64,000 bases of DNA from Allacma fusca (taxonomy: Eukaryota; Arthropoda; Collembola; Symphypleona; Sminthuridae): positions 3,059,661 to 3,123,660 of the forward strand of contig OX359250.1 of the NCBI GenBank assembly GCA_947179485.1. The letters run 5' to 3'. Below the pieces are notes generated by a model. The model was given only the letters and a program-made list of their open reading frames with translations, had not been told where the DNA came from and made no database searches. Numbering within the stretch: the stretch's first letter is position 1; each line of letters starts with the position of its first letter. This document shows, piece after piece, positions 41,821 to 54,583 of the stretch. Both the position numbers and the translations under genes were made by a program.

Positions 41821-42098
41821 CTGTATCCCACCCCGATCATACACTGTACACATGGAACATAACAGCACGGACAAGATAGGAGACTTTTACTTTCGGATAT
41901 CGGGAACCGTACTACGAGTGTGTACTCTCACAAATGTACCAACAAGTCAGGACAAGTGCGTGCGTTTCTGTGTGAGAGCATCCCGTATGTATGACTTGAC
42001 CTTAGCAACTCTCTAATACCCAGTGCCTCTTCAAATACACCAGGAAAAAAAAATCCTCTTTCAATCTTCCAGTACACTTTTGTTTTTTTTTTCTTCAA

Positions 42099-42106
42099 CT
42101 TTTATA
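42099..42106 (-). promoter_or_regulatory. Second candidate TATA element (TATAAAAG)
   Basis: A perfect TATAAAAG on the minus strand about 1.4 kb before the start codon. It is followed by an A-rich run with no recognisable initiator. Confidence 0.18.
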
Positions 42107-43934
42107 GTATCTCCTTCCCTGTCTTTTTTTCCCAGTTGCTCACAATAATAATTAATAATATAGGCTTAGATATTATCAGACTCACTTTGAGGAACTTCAA
42201 ATTTCAGGAGGAGAAACGTATCCTCATCCTTATGAAAGTAGATACCCGTCGGACACTCACACTCCTTCCTGAAGTTTTACTCTAAGCCCTTAAAATAATG
42301 GAAATGACAAACTCCCATCCATTTCCTTGGAGTGTCAGGAGCTCTTTTAAATCCCGTTCCATTGTAGCCTTCCCATTGAAATAATTACAATTTATGGTCA
42401 ATTATTATTTAACTCAATTTGTAGAGATAGGATTATTTGTTATTATAGTTATTTGCCTATGGATAAATGAACTGGGATTTTAACCTTAATTATAAATTCA
42501 AATCGTTTATCAACGTTTTTTTCTTAGGGTCTCTTTTGACAGAAGAATCAAGAAGAACTGCTTTCAAAAATTCATGACTACTGTGGCTCTGGTCCTATTG
42601 GGTAATAATTATTACTCCCATCAAAATTGAATAAATTTAAATAAATAAAATTTGAAATAATTACAAATTGGAAGGATGAGTGTAATTTCCCTCCCATGCA
42701 AAGACAAATTGGTTGTTGATTTCCTGAGACTTGATAGGATTAGGACAGGTGGGAGGTTGTGGTGGGAAGGTCCACGAGGGAACGAGACATTGTTAAATTT
42801 TGAAAATAAAATTGGCAAAGTAATAATAATAAATAAAGTGAGGTTATTATTGAAAAAGGAGGGAAGGTATTATTATTGGGATAATTATTGTAAATGGTTA
42901 CAATATAAATAATGGGGACAGGAATGATTTTGTGCACTCATATAATTATTATTAGTTGTTCCCTTCCCCTGGTTTTTATGTACTTTGAGTGTGGAAGGAC
43001 CGTCGGGGATTTTATAACCTTTTTTTTTATTTGCCGTTCATTTGGCACTGCTCCGCGGCGGAATCGGAGATAAACTGGTAAACACTATTGTTTATTGTTG
43101 CTGTTGTGGGGTAATCAAAAAGTATTGGAGGGAGCTTGGGATAAGATAACCGTGTACAAGCTGTGAGATGTTATTAAGAATTTAATGAGAGCGTGTGTAA
43201 TGACAGGTTGTTGATCTCGTGATGATAATATTAGTCAAATAATATTACTATGGGACGAGTCAATTTGTGACTTCCGGTGACTACCTACCTGCTCATCAAT
43301 TATTCTCTTTAATATTATCTCGTAGGTTGGGAACACAAACAAGAGCAGGGAGAAGGACGATGAGGCTCATGTTATAAAAGCGCCTGTCCCCTGTAATTTC
43401 CTTGGTTTATTACGTCGCATAAAATCTTTGCTTGATTTATGGAAAATTCGTCTGTCAGCAATGTCGGCAGACCCAACTACACTCTCCTACCTATGCATTT
43501 CTCTATGGGAACTCATGAGAACCGTAACGTCTACTCTCGGTTTCTCATTCCTCCGGTCGGATCTGCTACTTCATCCATGCAGGTTTATTTTGTTTCTATC
43601 CAAAATGTAGTAACAACCTTGTTGGATTTTATTCTTGACATACGCGCATTGAATCCCATCAGATACTCGGCATAGCAGGCTGTGTTAATTTTAGACACAG
43701 GCTGCGTTCTTTGAATAAGTAAAGTAAATTAGTGTATACAAGATACATAATGGGCGATTAGGCAAGGAACACAATTTAGATTTTTCGGGGAAATTCTTTT
43801 ACAGAATTTGAAGAACCTCTACGAGCTCTCCCATTTCCCAGTATAAAAATCAAGAGGGAAAACGCGCTCCCGCTTATAAAATATAGTTACACTTGTATTC
43901 AATTCAAAGGCAGCCTTACACCCTTTCGACTAGT

Positions 43935-43943
43935 ACACACACA

Positions 43944-44001
<58 letters not shown>
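43935..44001. repeat. (CA)n-(GA)n compound microsatellite
   Basis: A short CA run is followed by a long pure GA run. Confidence 0.92.
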
Positions 44002-44003
<2 letters not shown>

Positions 44004-45411
44004 CACACATCACACTAAGACTATCAGAGCTAATGTTCGCAATAGAAGAATACGCTACGGAGCTCATGCATGCAAGGAAAAACTTTAGTTATTTTTAACT
44101 ATTTGGCACTTCCCACATCCATCGCCTCGACTGGGAAGGGAATGATTTACCAGATGGATGGATGCACACTACACGAACTCTCTTTTGTTTCCCATAACAA
44201 TCCCAAGATATGTCACTCTCATTTCATTTATTCTAAAAATCTGCCCTTATAAAAGTTCCAATCCGGAGTCTATAGTCCGCACGTCGGGAATCTCAGGAGT
44301 CAAAGTGCCTATTAATTACCCTTAATAAAATATTATTGTTTACTCCCCATTTTATCCCTTCACAAAATCTTCCAACTCTCGTTAGTTTATTTTTCAAATT
44401 ACTTTGTTTGAAATGTGGTAAGAAATATGTTCCACAACATTTCAAATCCTCTTATTTTCTCTTATTTCTAGCTTTTACTCATAATCAAAGATGTGGGGAA
44501 GTTAATTCCGGGAGATCTTCCGTTCTTATTGAGTGACCTGTATCAAGATTCCCCCTCCCGTCCTCTCCCCACAAAAAGCCCTCCCATAGTAGTGTCCAAT
44601 TCCCGTCCAAAAGTTACACTGGCGGGAAAGGTGAGAATTGAGAAGAAACAATACGGCGAAGGTGAGGATTATTAAAATAATAAAATGCTAAAGGGTTAGG
44701 ATAAAATAGGAAACACGTCTGGTACTAATAGAGGAAAGTTGTACGAAATGTGATGGAATGTATGGAAGTGTTGTCCCTAGCGCGGAGTGAGATTGCGACG
44801 AATCTATAAGTATATATTTGGGTGTGCTGGACGGACTGTTACCAGTGTGTCTAACGTAAGGACAACTTACGCACAATCACGCACAAACACATAAACATTG
44901 CGCACACACATATATACCTATGATGATGTGTGGACTTACATAGGAAGAGTATATGGGGAGCTGGAGGGGTACACAATACACAAGAAGCAACCCAAAAAAA
45001 ACGTATAATCTGTCTTATTTTGCTAATAGAGAAGTATATGACGGGTACCGGGATCCAGCCCAAGTAATAGCGCTCTCATCCTCTCCGATACATATCAAGA
45101 TGTATGGGATTGGAAAACGTATAAGAAGACACTATTTTGAACAACACTCGATTTTTCCCTGGAATAGCGGGCGATATTAACAAACGAGAGTCTACTTACT
45201 TAGTCTGGTTTAATAGTTGTGCAAGTCAAAGGAGAATGTTGACAAGGTATTCCAGGATGAAGTGATCGTGAGCGTGGCCAAGAGCCAACTGTTCTCTTAC
45301 CCGAATTCTCTCCTACGAGCTTCATGTTCCTAGCACTCTCAGCCTCTATCCTCACTTATGTGTTTGTTCCCTAACCTAAGCAATGTTGCTCAAGTTTACT
45401 ACATACACCAC

Positions 45412-45483
45412 CCTCTCTCTCTCACTCTGTCTCTCTCTCACACACTCTCTCACTCTCTCTCTCTCTCTCTCTCTCACACACAC
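45412..45483. repeat. (CT)n/(CA)n compound microsatellite
   Basis: CT repeats interrupted by CACA and GTCT, ending in a CA run. Confidence 0.88.
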
Positions 45484-46024
45484 TTCGCGGCCTTACTCTA
45501 CTGTACACAATCACACTGAGCATGGGGATAAAAAAACAAGCTGATTTCCACCCCCTTATGCATTTATGATCATATCATAACCATCACCTTATTATCCTTG
45601 TCTGTTTTTTCAAGCCTTGTTTGTACTCATATTTGTCTATTCCGAGTGCAGGGGGTTTTCATTGTGTCTCACACTATTGTGCTGTTGGAGTGGACATGTA
45701 CCTTCACATTAATGTATATTATATTTATTTGAGCAGTCCCATTGATTTAGTGTGTTGTTGACGCTCAATTTTGGGAGCCCAGCCCAGAGGAAGCCTTTGA
45801 GCTCCATTGCGATACAGCCTGATCATGTCATGCATTATATGCACATAATTTATGCATCTTCTCCCAGTCCCAATATTTATAGGGGGTTTAGGGCCCATAT
45901 CCATAGTACGATGTCACATGTATCTACCTGGGGTTATTTTATATGCCTCGTATAGGATCTATGGATTATGGGTTGTACGGACAGGTAAGAGCAGTTTATG
46001 ACAATTTTATCATGTTGTTCGTGC

Positions 46025-46028
<4 letters not shown>

Positions 46029-46061
<33 letters not shown>
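46029..46061. repeat. (CT)n microsatellite
   Basis: Pure CT run. Confidence 0.9.
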
Positions 46062-46063
<2 letters not shown>

Positions 46064-46135
46064 CTGTATTATAACCTCGTGTCCACTATCGGTTCTCACA
46101 CTTTGTCTTAAAGGAATCTTACCTTATGCTTCCTG

Positions 46136-46162
<27 letters not shown>
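46136..46162. repeat. (GT)n microsatellite
   Basis: Pure GT run. Confidence 0.9.
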
Positions 46163-46167
<5 letters not shown>

Positions 46168-47476
46168 CTCGGTCCATATCTACATATGTGTATTTACAAG
46201 CACGCCCCACCACACACACTCGCTCCTTTACTTTTCCTCCCCTTTTATCTGCGTAACAATAGAGGACTTTTCTACTCATCAACACCTTCACGGCGCTCAA
46301 AGGGAACATTTTTCAACTTATTTTCATTCTCAATCTCTCATTTCTTTTTTACGACTGTTTTCTTTCACCACTCATTTCAGAAAATAAACATTTTAGACAT
46401 AGTTTTACGGTCGAGTCTCAACAAATTAAACTATCAACCTGATGCATAAACGATCGTGTAGTCTGAGGCGTAATCTCAGAATTACAAATTGCTCACTGAC
46501 ACGACACCATCAACTGACATAAGAGAACCCCCCGTCCTACACACTCACCTCCATGTATTTCTAAAATTCCTCGTAGGCTCAAAAGCAGCGGACAAGTTCA
46601 CACTGCTCCATGGGATTAATTTTTAATTAATTAGTCCTAATTATTATTATTTTTCCCAAAACATCCAAATCCCCTACTCCCAGTGACTACTCAGGATTCC
46701 ATTAAAAGGGAGATATAGATTTGAGGTGGAATTTCAAGATCAATTAGAGATAGTCATCATAGGAAAGTCAGGTTTGGGAAGTTTTAGAGGAGGAAGGGGT
46801 AAGTTTGAGGGAAACGTGGCACAAGTTCTTTGACTCAATGAATTTTAACAGGGATGAAAGACTTGAGACAATGCAATAATGTTCACCAAATAATTACATC
46901 CAACTCATATGTATGGTATCAAATAGTCAAAGCTGAATTCAATTCAAAGTTGAGGGTCCAATTCAACTCAATCATGAGACAGAGTCAAACATAACTTCGG
47001 GAAAGAATTTACGATCATAATGACAACGATGGTGTCCACCGATATTTACATGAATATTATAGTATATACACATCAAGGGCATCGTCGATCGGGAAGGGAA
47101 TACTATAGTGACTTAAGTTGAAGTATAGTCTGTGGATGGCTCAATGTAATTATACTTATAACTAAAAAGTTTACTGGCGCTAACACTTTGGTAAAGATTG
47201 CCAATTCTGTCAAGATTGTGATATGGGCGAGATAATTATTACAATTTAGTAGACGCAAGACTTGCTCCTCAACAGAAGATGTCTTGTAAGGAATAGTTGT
47301 TCTTCTGGGACTCTAGCTGTTGACGTGGACGACGCACGTAAATAGTAGTAGCTCAAATATAGTTATTGTAATTCCATTGCTTGGACTAGAACCTTTGGAA
47401 AGAAAAAAATTGTTCGACTTAAATTACAAAAGGACTTATTGTGTGAATCTATCATTGTTGCTGAGTGACACACACA

Positions 47477-47481
<5 letters not shown>

Positions 47482-47520
<39 letters not shown>

Positions 47521-47530
47521 CCCTCTCCCT
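47482..47530. repeat. (CT)n microsatellite
   Basis: CT run preceded by a short CA run, with C-rich breaks at its right end. Confidence 0.9.
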
Positions 47531-48156
47531 CTCACCCATAGCAGTGTCTCTCCTGTTTTAATTCCCTTGCTGAATGGAGTTCAATTCCAGGTAAATTAGT
47601 GCCCATCATTGTATGTGACTGGAAAATGTCAAGAATGTGTATTTTGTCAATGCATTTTAATTTTATGCTCTTGATTACAGGTGGAAAAGGACATAAATTT
47701 CCTGACGTAATCGTCTCCAATAATGCAGTGCTCGCCATCAACCCTGCATACTCAATGAGGGAATGTATCTATGTACATTTTTGGTTTATGAACCCCTGCC
47801 ATTTTCCCCTGCCCTCCGTCCGTTCTACATACATTTGTTCTCTCTCCCTGCCCCTACCATTATACATGCTTACCACTATCGTTATTTATATTGTTACCAT
47901 AATATTAATAGGACTTGTCTATACTTGGCTTTTTTTATAATTATGATTATTATTAGGGCATGAGCAAGAGTGAAGTCGAAAGTTTTCAAGAGAATAACCT
48001 GTAACTTGGGATAATTTTCCTATATCTCTGTGTGCTACCAGAATGGGGAAATATACATGTGTAGTACAATTGCAAAAACGACCATGAGCAATCACAAGTC
48101 ATTCATATATAATCTGGTCGCTGTCATCATTTTGGCCTAACTGGCCCAGAAATAAT

Positions 48157-48159
<3 letters not shown>

Positions 48160-48195
<36 letters not shown>
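48160..48195. repeat. (GA)n microsatellite
   Basis: Pure GA run. Confidence 0.9.
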
Positions 48196-48198
<3 letters not shown>

Positions 48199-48467
48199 GG
48201 GAAAAAAACTTGTGGAATATTCAGGACTGAGCGGAACCATGATCCAATGAACACCGCACAATAAACCTCTGTCGACTGCTCAACTCTCCTCCATAAAACT
48301 CATAAATATATAATTTCATCAGTATTCAGCAATAGCTGGTAAGTAATGGATAGCTCTCGAAAATCTGTCATATTATCAAGTCTCGAGCAGGAGCAATTTG
48401 TACATCCGGCCAAATGGGCAAATCATATATGTGTCTGCATAGTTTTTAAACTCACCAAACAGAGAGT

Positions 48468-48480
48468 CACACACACACAC

Positions 48481-48520
<40 letters not shown>

Positions 48521-48524
48521 TCTG
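48468..48524. repeat. (CA)n-(CT)n compound microsatellite
   Basis: A CA run followed by a CT run. Confidence 0.9.
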
Positions 48525-49653
48525 CATGGAGACATACACAAAATTCTAATAACAACTATTACTTGCTAGTCCTTTCAGGATGTTTTTTTTATTTTTGATT
48601 CTGACGTTCAATCCCTAATTGTCTAATATTACTCGTCGTATTGTTCTCTGTGGGTTTTCAATAAAAATAACTATCTTCAATATTATTGCTTATTTGTCTG
48701 TCGGAAAATCCGCTGAGGATAATTGTCCCAGGTCTATTGTGTGGCAGGACGGGCTACGGGTTGACAACTCCGCAGCTCTTTTCATATGAACGATGGTCCA
48801 TGCAACTGGTCAAATTTTCCTTGACAGTTCCCTACGATAATTATTATTATAGTGTGGGCCTCACTCCCCCCAGCTGGACTGTCACAAATTATAATTTTTG
48901 ACGAGTCTCAAAAACCTACAAGGATCTCATTACTGTGAGAAGTGGATGGTGAGGGATTTGAAGAGCGGAGATGCGAACCTGAGGATTAGCATTTCCCGCA
49001 GCGGACATGAAAGTATGAGAATTCATGTCGGGATTGTGAGGTAGTGCATGTTATTATGGGATAAAGAGTAATTATGATTGTACTACGCCAGTGAATTTGT
49101 CATCTATTTCGAGGTGATTTTCGACTAAGGTATAGGCCTCTAAAACTGTTGGTTATTATTATGTGATGTGTTGTTGTGCTGAGAGTTGGTGTGGTGTGGA
49201 CGTCCTATACGTCCTGGGTTTGACTTTATTTCCAAAAAGCCTGAGAGGCTTGAGAGTCTGAGAGTAGTGTAATGATAGTGAGTGAACTCGTAAACGTCCC
49301 ATGCGCATTTCATCTTTGTTCCGCTTACAAGCATACGCTACAATTTACAAGTTTTACGAGACAATAGTAATTCGAGACGTTATTATAGGTATATTAACAT
49401 GACAGTAGCTTAATGTCCATGATTTGAAATGTTATCATCATCCCAGTGTATCACAGAGGAGGACAGGTATATTATAAGCAGACAGCTCAGTTTTATAAAA
49501 CCGAGCATTATTCCAAAAGCTCACTCTCCAACGAGGGAACAATGTTAGTCCGGTAATAATGTTTGGTCGCCAATGAAAATGATTGTTTCACCTTATAATT
49601 TGATGTCATGCTTCCATTTCCATTATTGTATTCCCCTCGTATGTAGACAACTC

Positions 49654-49654
<1 letters not shown>

Positions 49655-49683
<29 letters not shown>
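49655..49683. repeat. (GT)n microsatellite
   Basis: Pure GT run. Confidence 0.9.
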
Positions 49684-49686
<3 letters not shown>

Positions 49687-49978
49687 ACTCCGTACGTGAT
49701 CGCGCTTCAAGTACCTACAATATATCCACGTATTTATCAATGTATTCACGACATCAGTCAGGGCTATAAAATTTCTCCATAGGAATATCATTCGTGTAGT
49801 TTACTCTCCAGTTCTTACACGTCCGTGTCTCTTTTGCTCTATTCTCAGAGCAACTCAAAATCCATGGATATGTTTAGCCATCCTCAACCTGCTCTGTATA
49901 GCCTCATCCTTCCCCATCTCATCCCATTATATGTATCTATAGGGAGGCTTTCAACGAGCGGATAAGCTCTGGATATAT

Positions 49979-50001
49979 TCTCTCTCTCTCTCTCTCTCTC
50001 T
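49979..50001. repeat. (CT)n microsatellite
   Basis: Pure CT run. Confidence 0.9.
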
Positions 50002-50724
50002 TCATTATTATGATTATTACCACAATTTGCTTTATTCATGGAGTTGAGACAAATAATATGTTATGAAATAACCACAAACCCTACGATTGGTATTGTCCAC
50101 TCTATTTATCTCACTGTACTTAAAAAAATACATATAGTCCTATATGAGGCACAATTTCCTTCCCGTTCACCTTCCCATCTGTGATCTGTGAGTAGTGAGT
50201 ACAGATATGTACATAATTATCTATGAATGTGTAGTCCCGTACTCTGTCCCAAAATCCAGCCATAATTCCCTTATTGTTAGAAACCCTGTAGACCCACTCC
50301 ATTGTGGGAGGGTATGTGCTACTCAGACTCAGTCTACATCGCATATTTGTAGTTATCTCTGCAAACATGATAATTCCCACTCTCCTCAGATTTTATTCAT
50401 CCAACGATATCCCACCACGCTCCGTCGGAATTCCTAAAAAGTATTATTATTATTTTATGTCTCCTCTCTCCAAAAAACTATTCCCTTCCTACATATACTC
50501 ACATCCAATAATAATAATTATTATTACAGTCATTGAGCAGCCGAACAATTTCAGTTGTAATATGAAAGCTATTTTTGTTTAAACCCATTATTCTTATTTT
50601 AAGGTCTATTCCAAAAAAAAAATACTATTGGTCTTATAAAACTTGGATTTTTTATAGATAGATATAATTATATATATGTAATGTATGTAGGTCTACAGTT
50701 CGTTCATTTTAATATTCACCAGGT

Positions 50725-51270
50725 TTGCATTCTATCAAGTGTATTGGACTACGTTATTATATTCCTGAGCCAGGGGATCCCTTCTCAGACCATTTATTTC
50801 GACAAATTTTACTTCAACCTCAAGACAATTTATTTCATTATTGCTCATTCCAGGAGATCCAAGGCTCATATCGACAGTTTACAAAGATAGAAGAATACAT
50901 TCCTGAAGGTAGTTCACGAGATGAGATGACTTCTTATCAATTATTATAGGAATCAGTCCCGAAACTTGAACAATAGACGCAAGCCGCTGTTTTGTCTGCT
51001 GGACTCATCGAGACAATACAATTCAAATTGGCTGAAGAAGCGCAACCGCAATAACAAAATAATTGGAACAATTTTAACGAAAAATCAATGAGTGTGTTTT
51101 AATAATTACAACAACAAAACGGAAATGCAATGGACATTAACCAAAGTCTTGCAGACAAATTTAATCAGCGTATTAGAAATGTGTAGCACTTAATAATACT
51201 TAAATTTTACGAAGATCCTTCCCTGTTTCAAAATGTTTTGCTAAGAATTTGTAATTAGGATTTGTAACAT
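50725..51270 (+). pseudogene. Broken coding fossil, family not recognised
   Basis: One plus-strand frame has a protein-like make-up over about 540 bases, rich in balanced charged and hydrophobic residues unlike the neighbouring DNA. Segments such as FRQILLQPQDNLFHYCSFQE and AGLIETIQFKLAEEAQ illustrate this. The frame is interrupted in several places, so it is not functional as it stands. I do not recognise the family. It could be an old retrocopy, a transposon or a virus-like element, or a chance run. A CACCAG-type acceptor-like site lies just before it. No repeats at its ends were seen. Confidence 0.35.
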
Positions 51271-52470
51271 TTTTAAACATTAGAGAAAATATGTGTCATG
51301 GGTTAAAAGTCCAGCTGACTAGCTCTAAATTCATGTATTTTGATGAAGATGTGTACAGCGACAGGGGCTTGTTGAGAAGTGAGTCAATAGTCTGAATGAA
51401 ATTGTTGTCGGATATTCTGGGAGTAAAGGGAGGTCAAGGGTCGTGTCGCGGGTAAAATTGAATTGTGCTTACATACAGATAGTTGAGTTGCGTGTCCACT
51501 CGGACTGACACACTTACTCCGGCTCATTGTGAACCAGTCGCGAGTCTCCCTTGTTCATATGTACGAGGACGGGTACTCACACCAACCTTCACAGTGGGGG
51601 TCGTATTTCCTTATCCTTATCGCAAGCTCTGATTTCCTTATTTCTGGTTAGGTTAGGTCCGACAATGGGAAATACTCATTATGTACACACACCCATTATT
51701 TTCAATTCTTTTTTTCATGAATCAGATCACTTCCAAATTTTCATACTTTTACTTTTCGATAATAATCCTCAAACTCAAGTCTGTCGTCGGTGAAGAGACA
51801 AAAATGACAAAAGAGTCTCCATGAATGTTCAAAAATAAAAAACACAATGGTCTAGTTGCAGGTAAAAAAATAATTTGAAAGCCAAATTTTTGACTCTTCA
51901 TCAACGCTATGTACCATTTGAATGAGATTACTGGTGACACAACCTTTGACCTCCCATACCTATACTACACTGGAAGGGTCTATCCGATAATGCTTGACAG
52001 ATTCTCTGAGTCAAGGGAGTATTCGGGATGGGAGGAAAACGTTTCGAAGAAAATCCCCCAAAATTACATTAAAAATACATTGGATTGATTTTATACGTGG
52101 AGTAACTTTGAGGTATGATTTTGGTATGACAAAGTGAAGATGGACCTTGAGAATCAATCATAAATACTTATTGAATAATTTTCCTCCAGATTGAATAACG
52201 AAGTGATTGGATTGAGTTTGTGTGAGATGGTCTGAGGATTTGACTGGTCGGGATCCAGCATGAGCACATTTAGTATTGCCATGTTGCTTCCAGTGTATCA
52301 AATTTGAGAACCACTCGGTTCGGCTGCCTTATAAATGCACAATTTGACAGGAGCAATGTGAAATCGGGGGGAATAATTACTGGTCATGGTTGTAGGAACG
52401 TGTGGATGTGGTTCATAATGTTGGTATTCCTCAAGCTTGTAGCTATCGGGTGGGTTGTCCCAGCATGTGC

Positions 52471-52471
<1 letters not shown>

Positions 52472-52532
<61 letters not shown>
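52472..52532. repeat. (GA)n microsatellite
   Basis: Pure GA run of about 60 bases, among the longest in the window. Confidence 0.93.
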
Positions 52533-52533
<1 letters not shown>

Positions 52534-53817
52534 CACTGGAAGCCCTCGAACAACTTACCAGTTCTCTCGTATTTTTTTTCTATCACGAAATTAGGCTCAA
52601 GTCAAGAGAGAAAAAGAGAGAAGCCGTCACTTGAAGGGACGTTATTGAACATATGTACATATGTATCCATATATCAGCTACCACTCAACACCAAATGCCT
52701 GCTTCCGAAGAATCATTATAAAAGTCAGATCTTAATGGGGATGAACTTAATTTAGAGTAGAATTCGTACTCATATTTAATTCTTATGTAATTATATGGAC
52801 CACTGAATCAGTTATTTAATAGTCAAGACTGAGTCAACATACAATATAATATAGGTACTAGTGGGACCGCCCTGTCTTTTATTCCAATAATTATTATTAT
52901 TCCACGTGAACTTTCTATTTCTCAGAATACTTCAAAGTTACGTTACCCCGATTACCAATGGATCCACACGAAACTCTCGATGAAAACAACAAAAAATTGA
53001 AGTCATAAATTGAAGTAAATTATTCTAGGTCAACGAGGACGTTATGATTTCATCCAGGATTTAAACATGTGCGTTTTACAAATTGATAAGACGTCGCTTT
53101 TTTTCTCTGCAGATACAAAGAACCAATTTCCGTCTGTTTTCCTCCATCATTTTAAAATATGTACATTGTCAATGAATGGTCGAGGAGAATCTGCTGTGAC
53201 AGGGGAAGGATATGCTTCCTTCCTTGCATGACTTGGTCAAAGATGAGAATCTCTACCTTTACCTCAAGCATATGCATACAGATGTTACCTATGTCATTTG
53301 CTAACTTAAAGCCCTATGGTTCTCCTTCCACTTGAACTTGTAAATATATACATAGGAGTCAACATATTTATGCATAGATATAAGTAGCATCTTCGTCCGA
53401 CACTATATACTACAAACTGCATTCCCTCCAATCCAAACTACTTGAGATATACATACGTACATGCCAGGAAATATGCATACATTGTACATATGTATGTCAG
53501 CCTTGGTGGTTAGTTGGGGAGGTTCGGAGTATCTACTACTCACACATATCCACATATCCTATGTCTACTCTTCCAATCCTCATCCCACTACCTATAGGGA
53601 TAGGGATGCTGAGACAGTTGTATACTAATGAGAATTACTCTCTCCGTTCCGTATGATGTTTATCAGGAAACGCGCAGAAAGTGTAATCGGTCGGAACACT
53701 CGCGAATCGTGCATAGACGAGCATCTTCTCCATCGTATGACCCAGGAAAAGAAAACATCCACAACGACCGATGATACTCTGACTATATCTTAAGCTCCAC
53801 TCTCCTCACAAAAACGG

Positions 53818-53859
53818 CACACACACACACACTCACACACACACACACACACACTCACA
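53818..53859. repeat. (CA)n microsatellite
   Basis: CA run with two TCAC breaks. Confidence 0.9.
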
Positions 53860-54278
53860 GGACACAGAAACCTAGGATTTGGTTCTAGGAGCCTTATACT
53901 GTAGCCTCCGTCAAGCCTTTATATTCGACATATATGCTCACGCATTCGTACACACAGTTTTTGGAAGGTGATCATCGGACGAATTCTTAGCGACCAAAAT
54001 AAGTTACCTATATGGCGTAGATATGTATGTAGTTAGGAGCAACTTCCATATACAGTCCTGCTTCGTACACTGTACTCTTAGTAATTGCTGTCGATCTCCA
54101 GGCAACATTACCGAAAACGTTAGAAATTCCAGAGGAATCCAAACTGACAACAATGTTATTGAGAGGATACATTTTTGACCAAGACTCGAATCCAGACAGT
54201 CTCCTCACAAAAGGCTACTGAATTTTGCAAACTCTCTGATATTTGTAAGTATCTTAGTGTCTTTAATACACTTCGTCG

Positions 54279-54280
<2 letters not shown>

Positions 54281-54322
<42 letters not shown>

Positions 54323-54327
54323 TCTCC
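54281..54327. repeat. (CT)n microsatellite
   Basis: CT run, able to pair with the (GA)n at 54550-54581. Confidence 0.9.
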
Positions 54328-54458
54328 GAATGTTATACGTAAGCTTTGCACAAGAGGACAGTTTCAATGGGAAAAACCTCTGTCAATAGTAAATACAAGT
54401 AGATATAGAAAACACAATGTGCGCAACAGAACTGCCTTCTTACCGTAATATTAGTTCT

Positions 54459-54480
54459 GTGTGTGTGTGTGTGTGTGTGC
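54459..54480. repeat. (TG)n microsatellite
   Basis: Pure TG run lying between the inverted CT and GA tracts. Confidence 0.9.
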
Positions 54481-54546
54481 GAGAAAAAAACGTAGCTTCC
54501 TGAGGAATACATAAGGGGAGGAATAAGGGAGGACGCAAAAGGAGAT

Positions 54547-54549
<3 letters not shown>

Positions 54550-54581
<32 letters not shown>
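54550..54581. repeat. (GA)n microsatellite
   Basis: Pure GA run, inverted relative to the CT tract at 54281. Confidence 0.9.

Positions 54582-54583
<2 letters not shown>

Larger units (their letters stand above)
40729..50700. other. Upstream region of the Spalt/SALL gene, proximal part
   Basis: Should contain the 5' UTR and promoter of the gene just downstream on the minus strand; their limits are not visible. It holds the T8/G11 tract at 41094-41112, two TATA-like sites, an AT-rich homeodomain-type cluster at 46612-46652 and many microsatellites. No second gene is supported. Confidence 0.45.
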
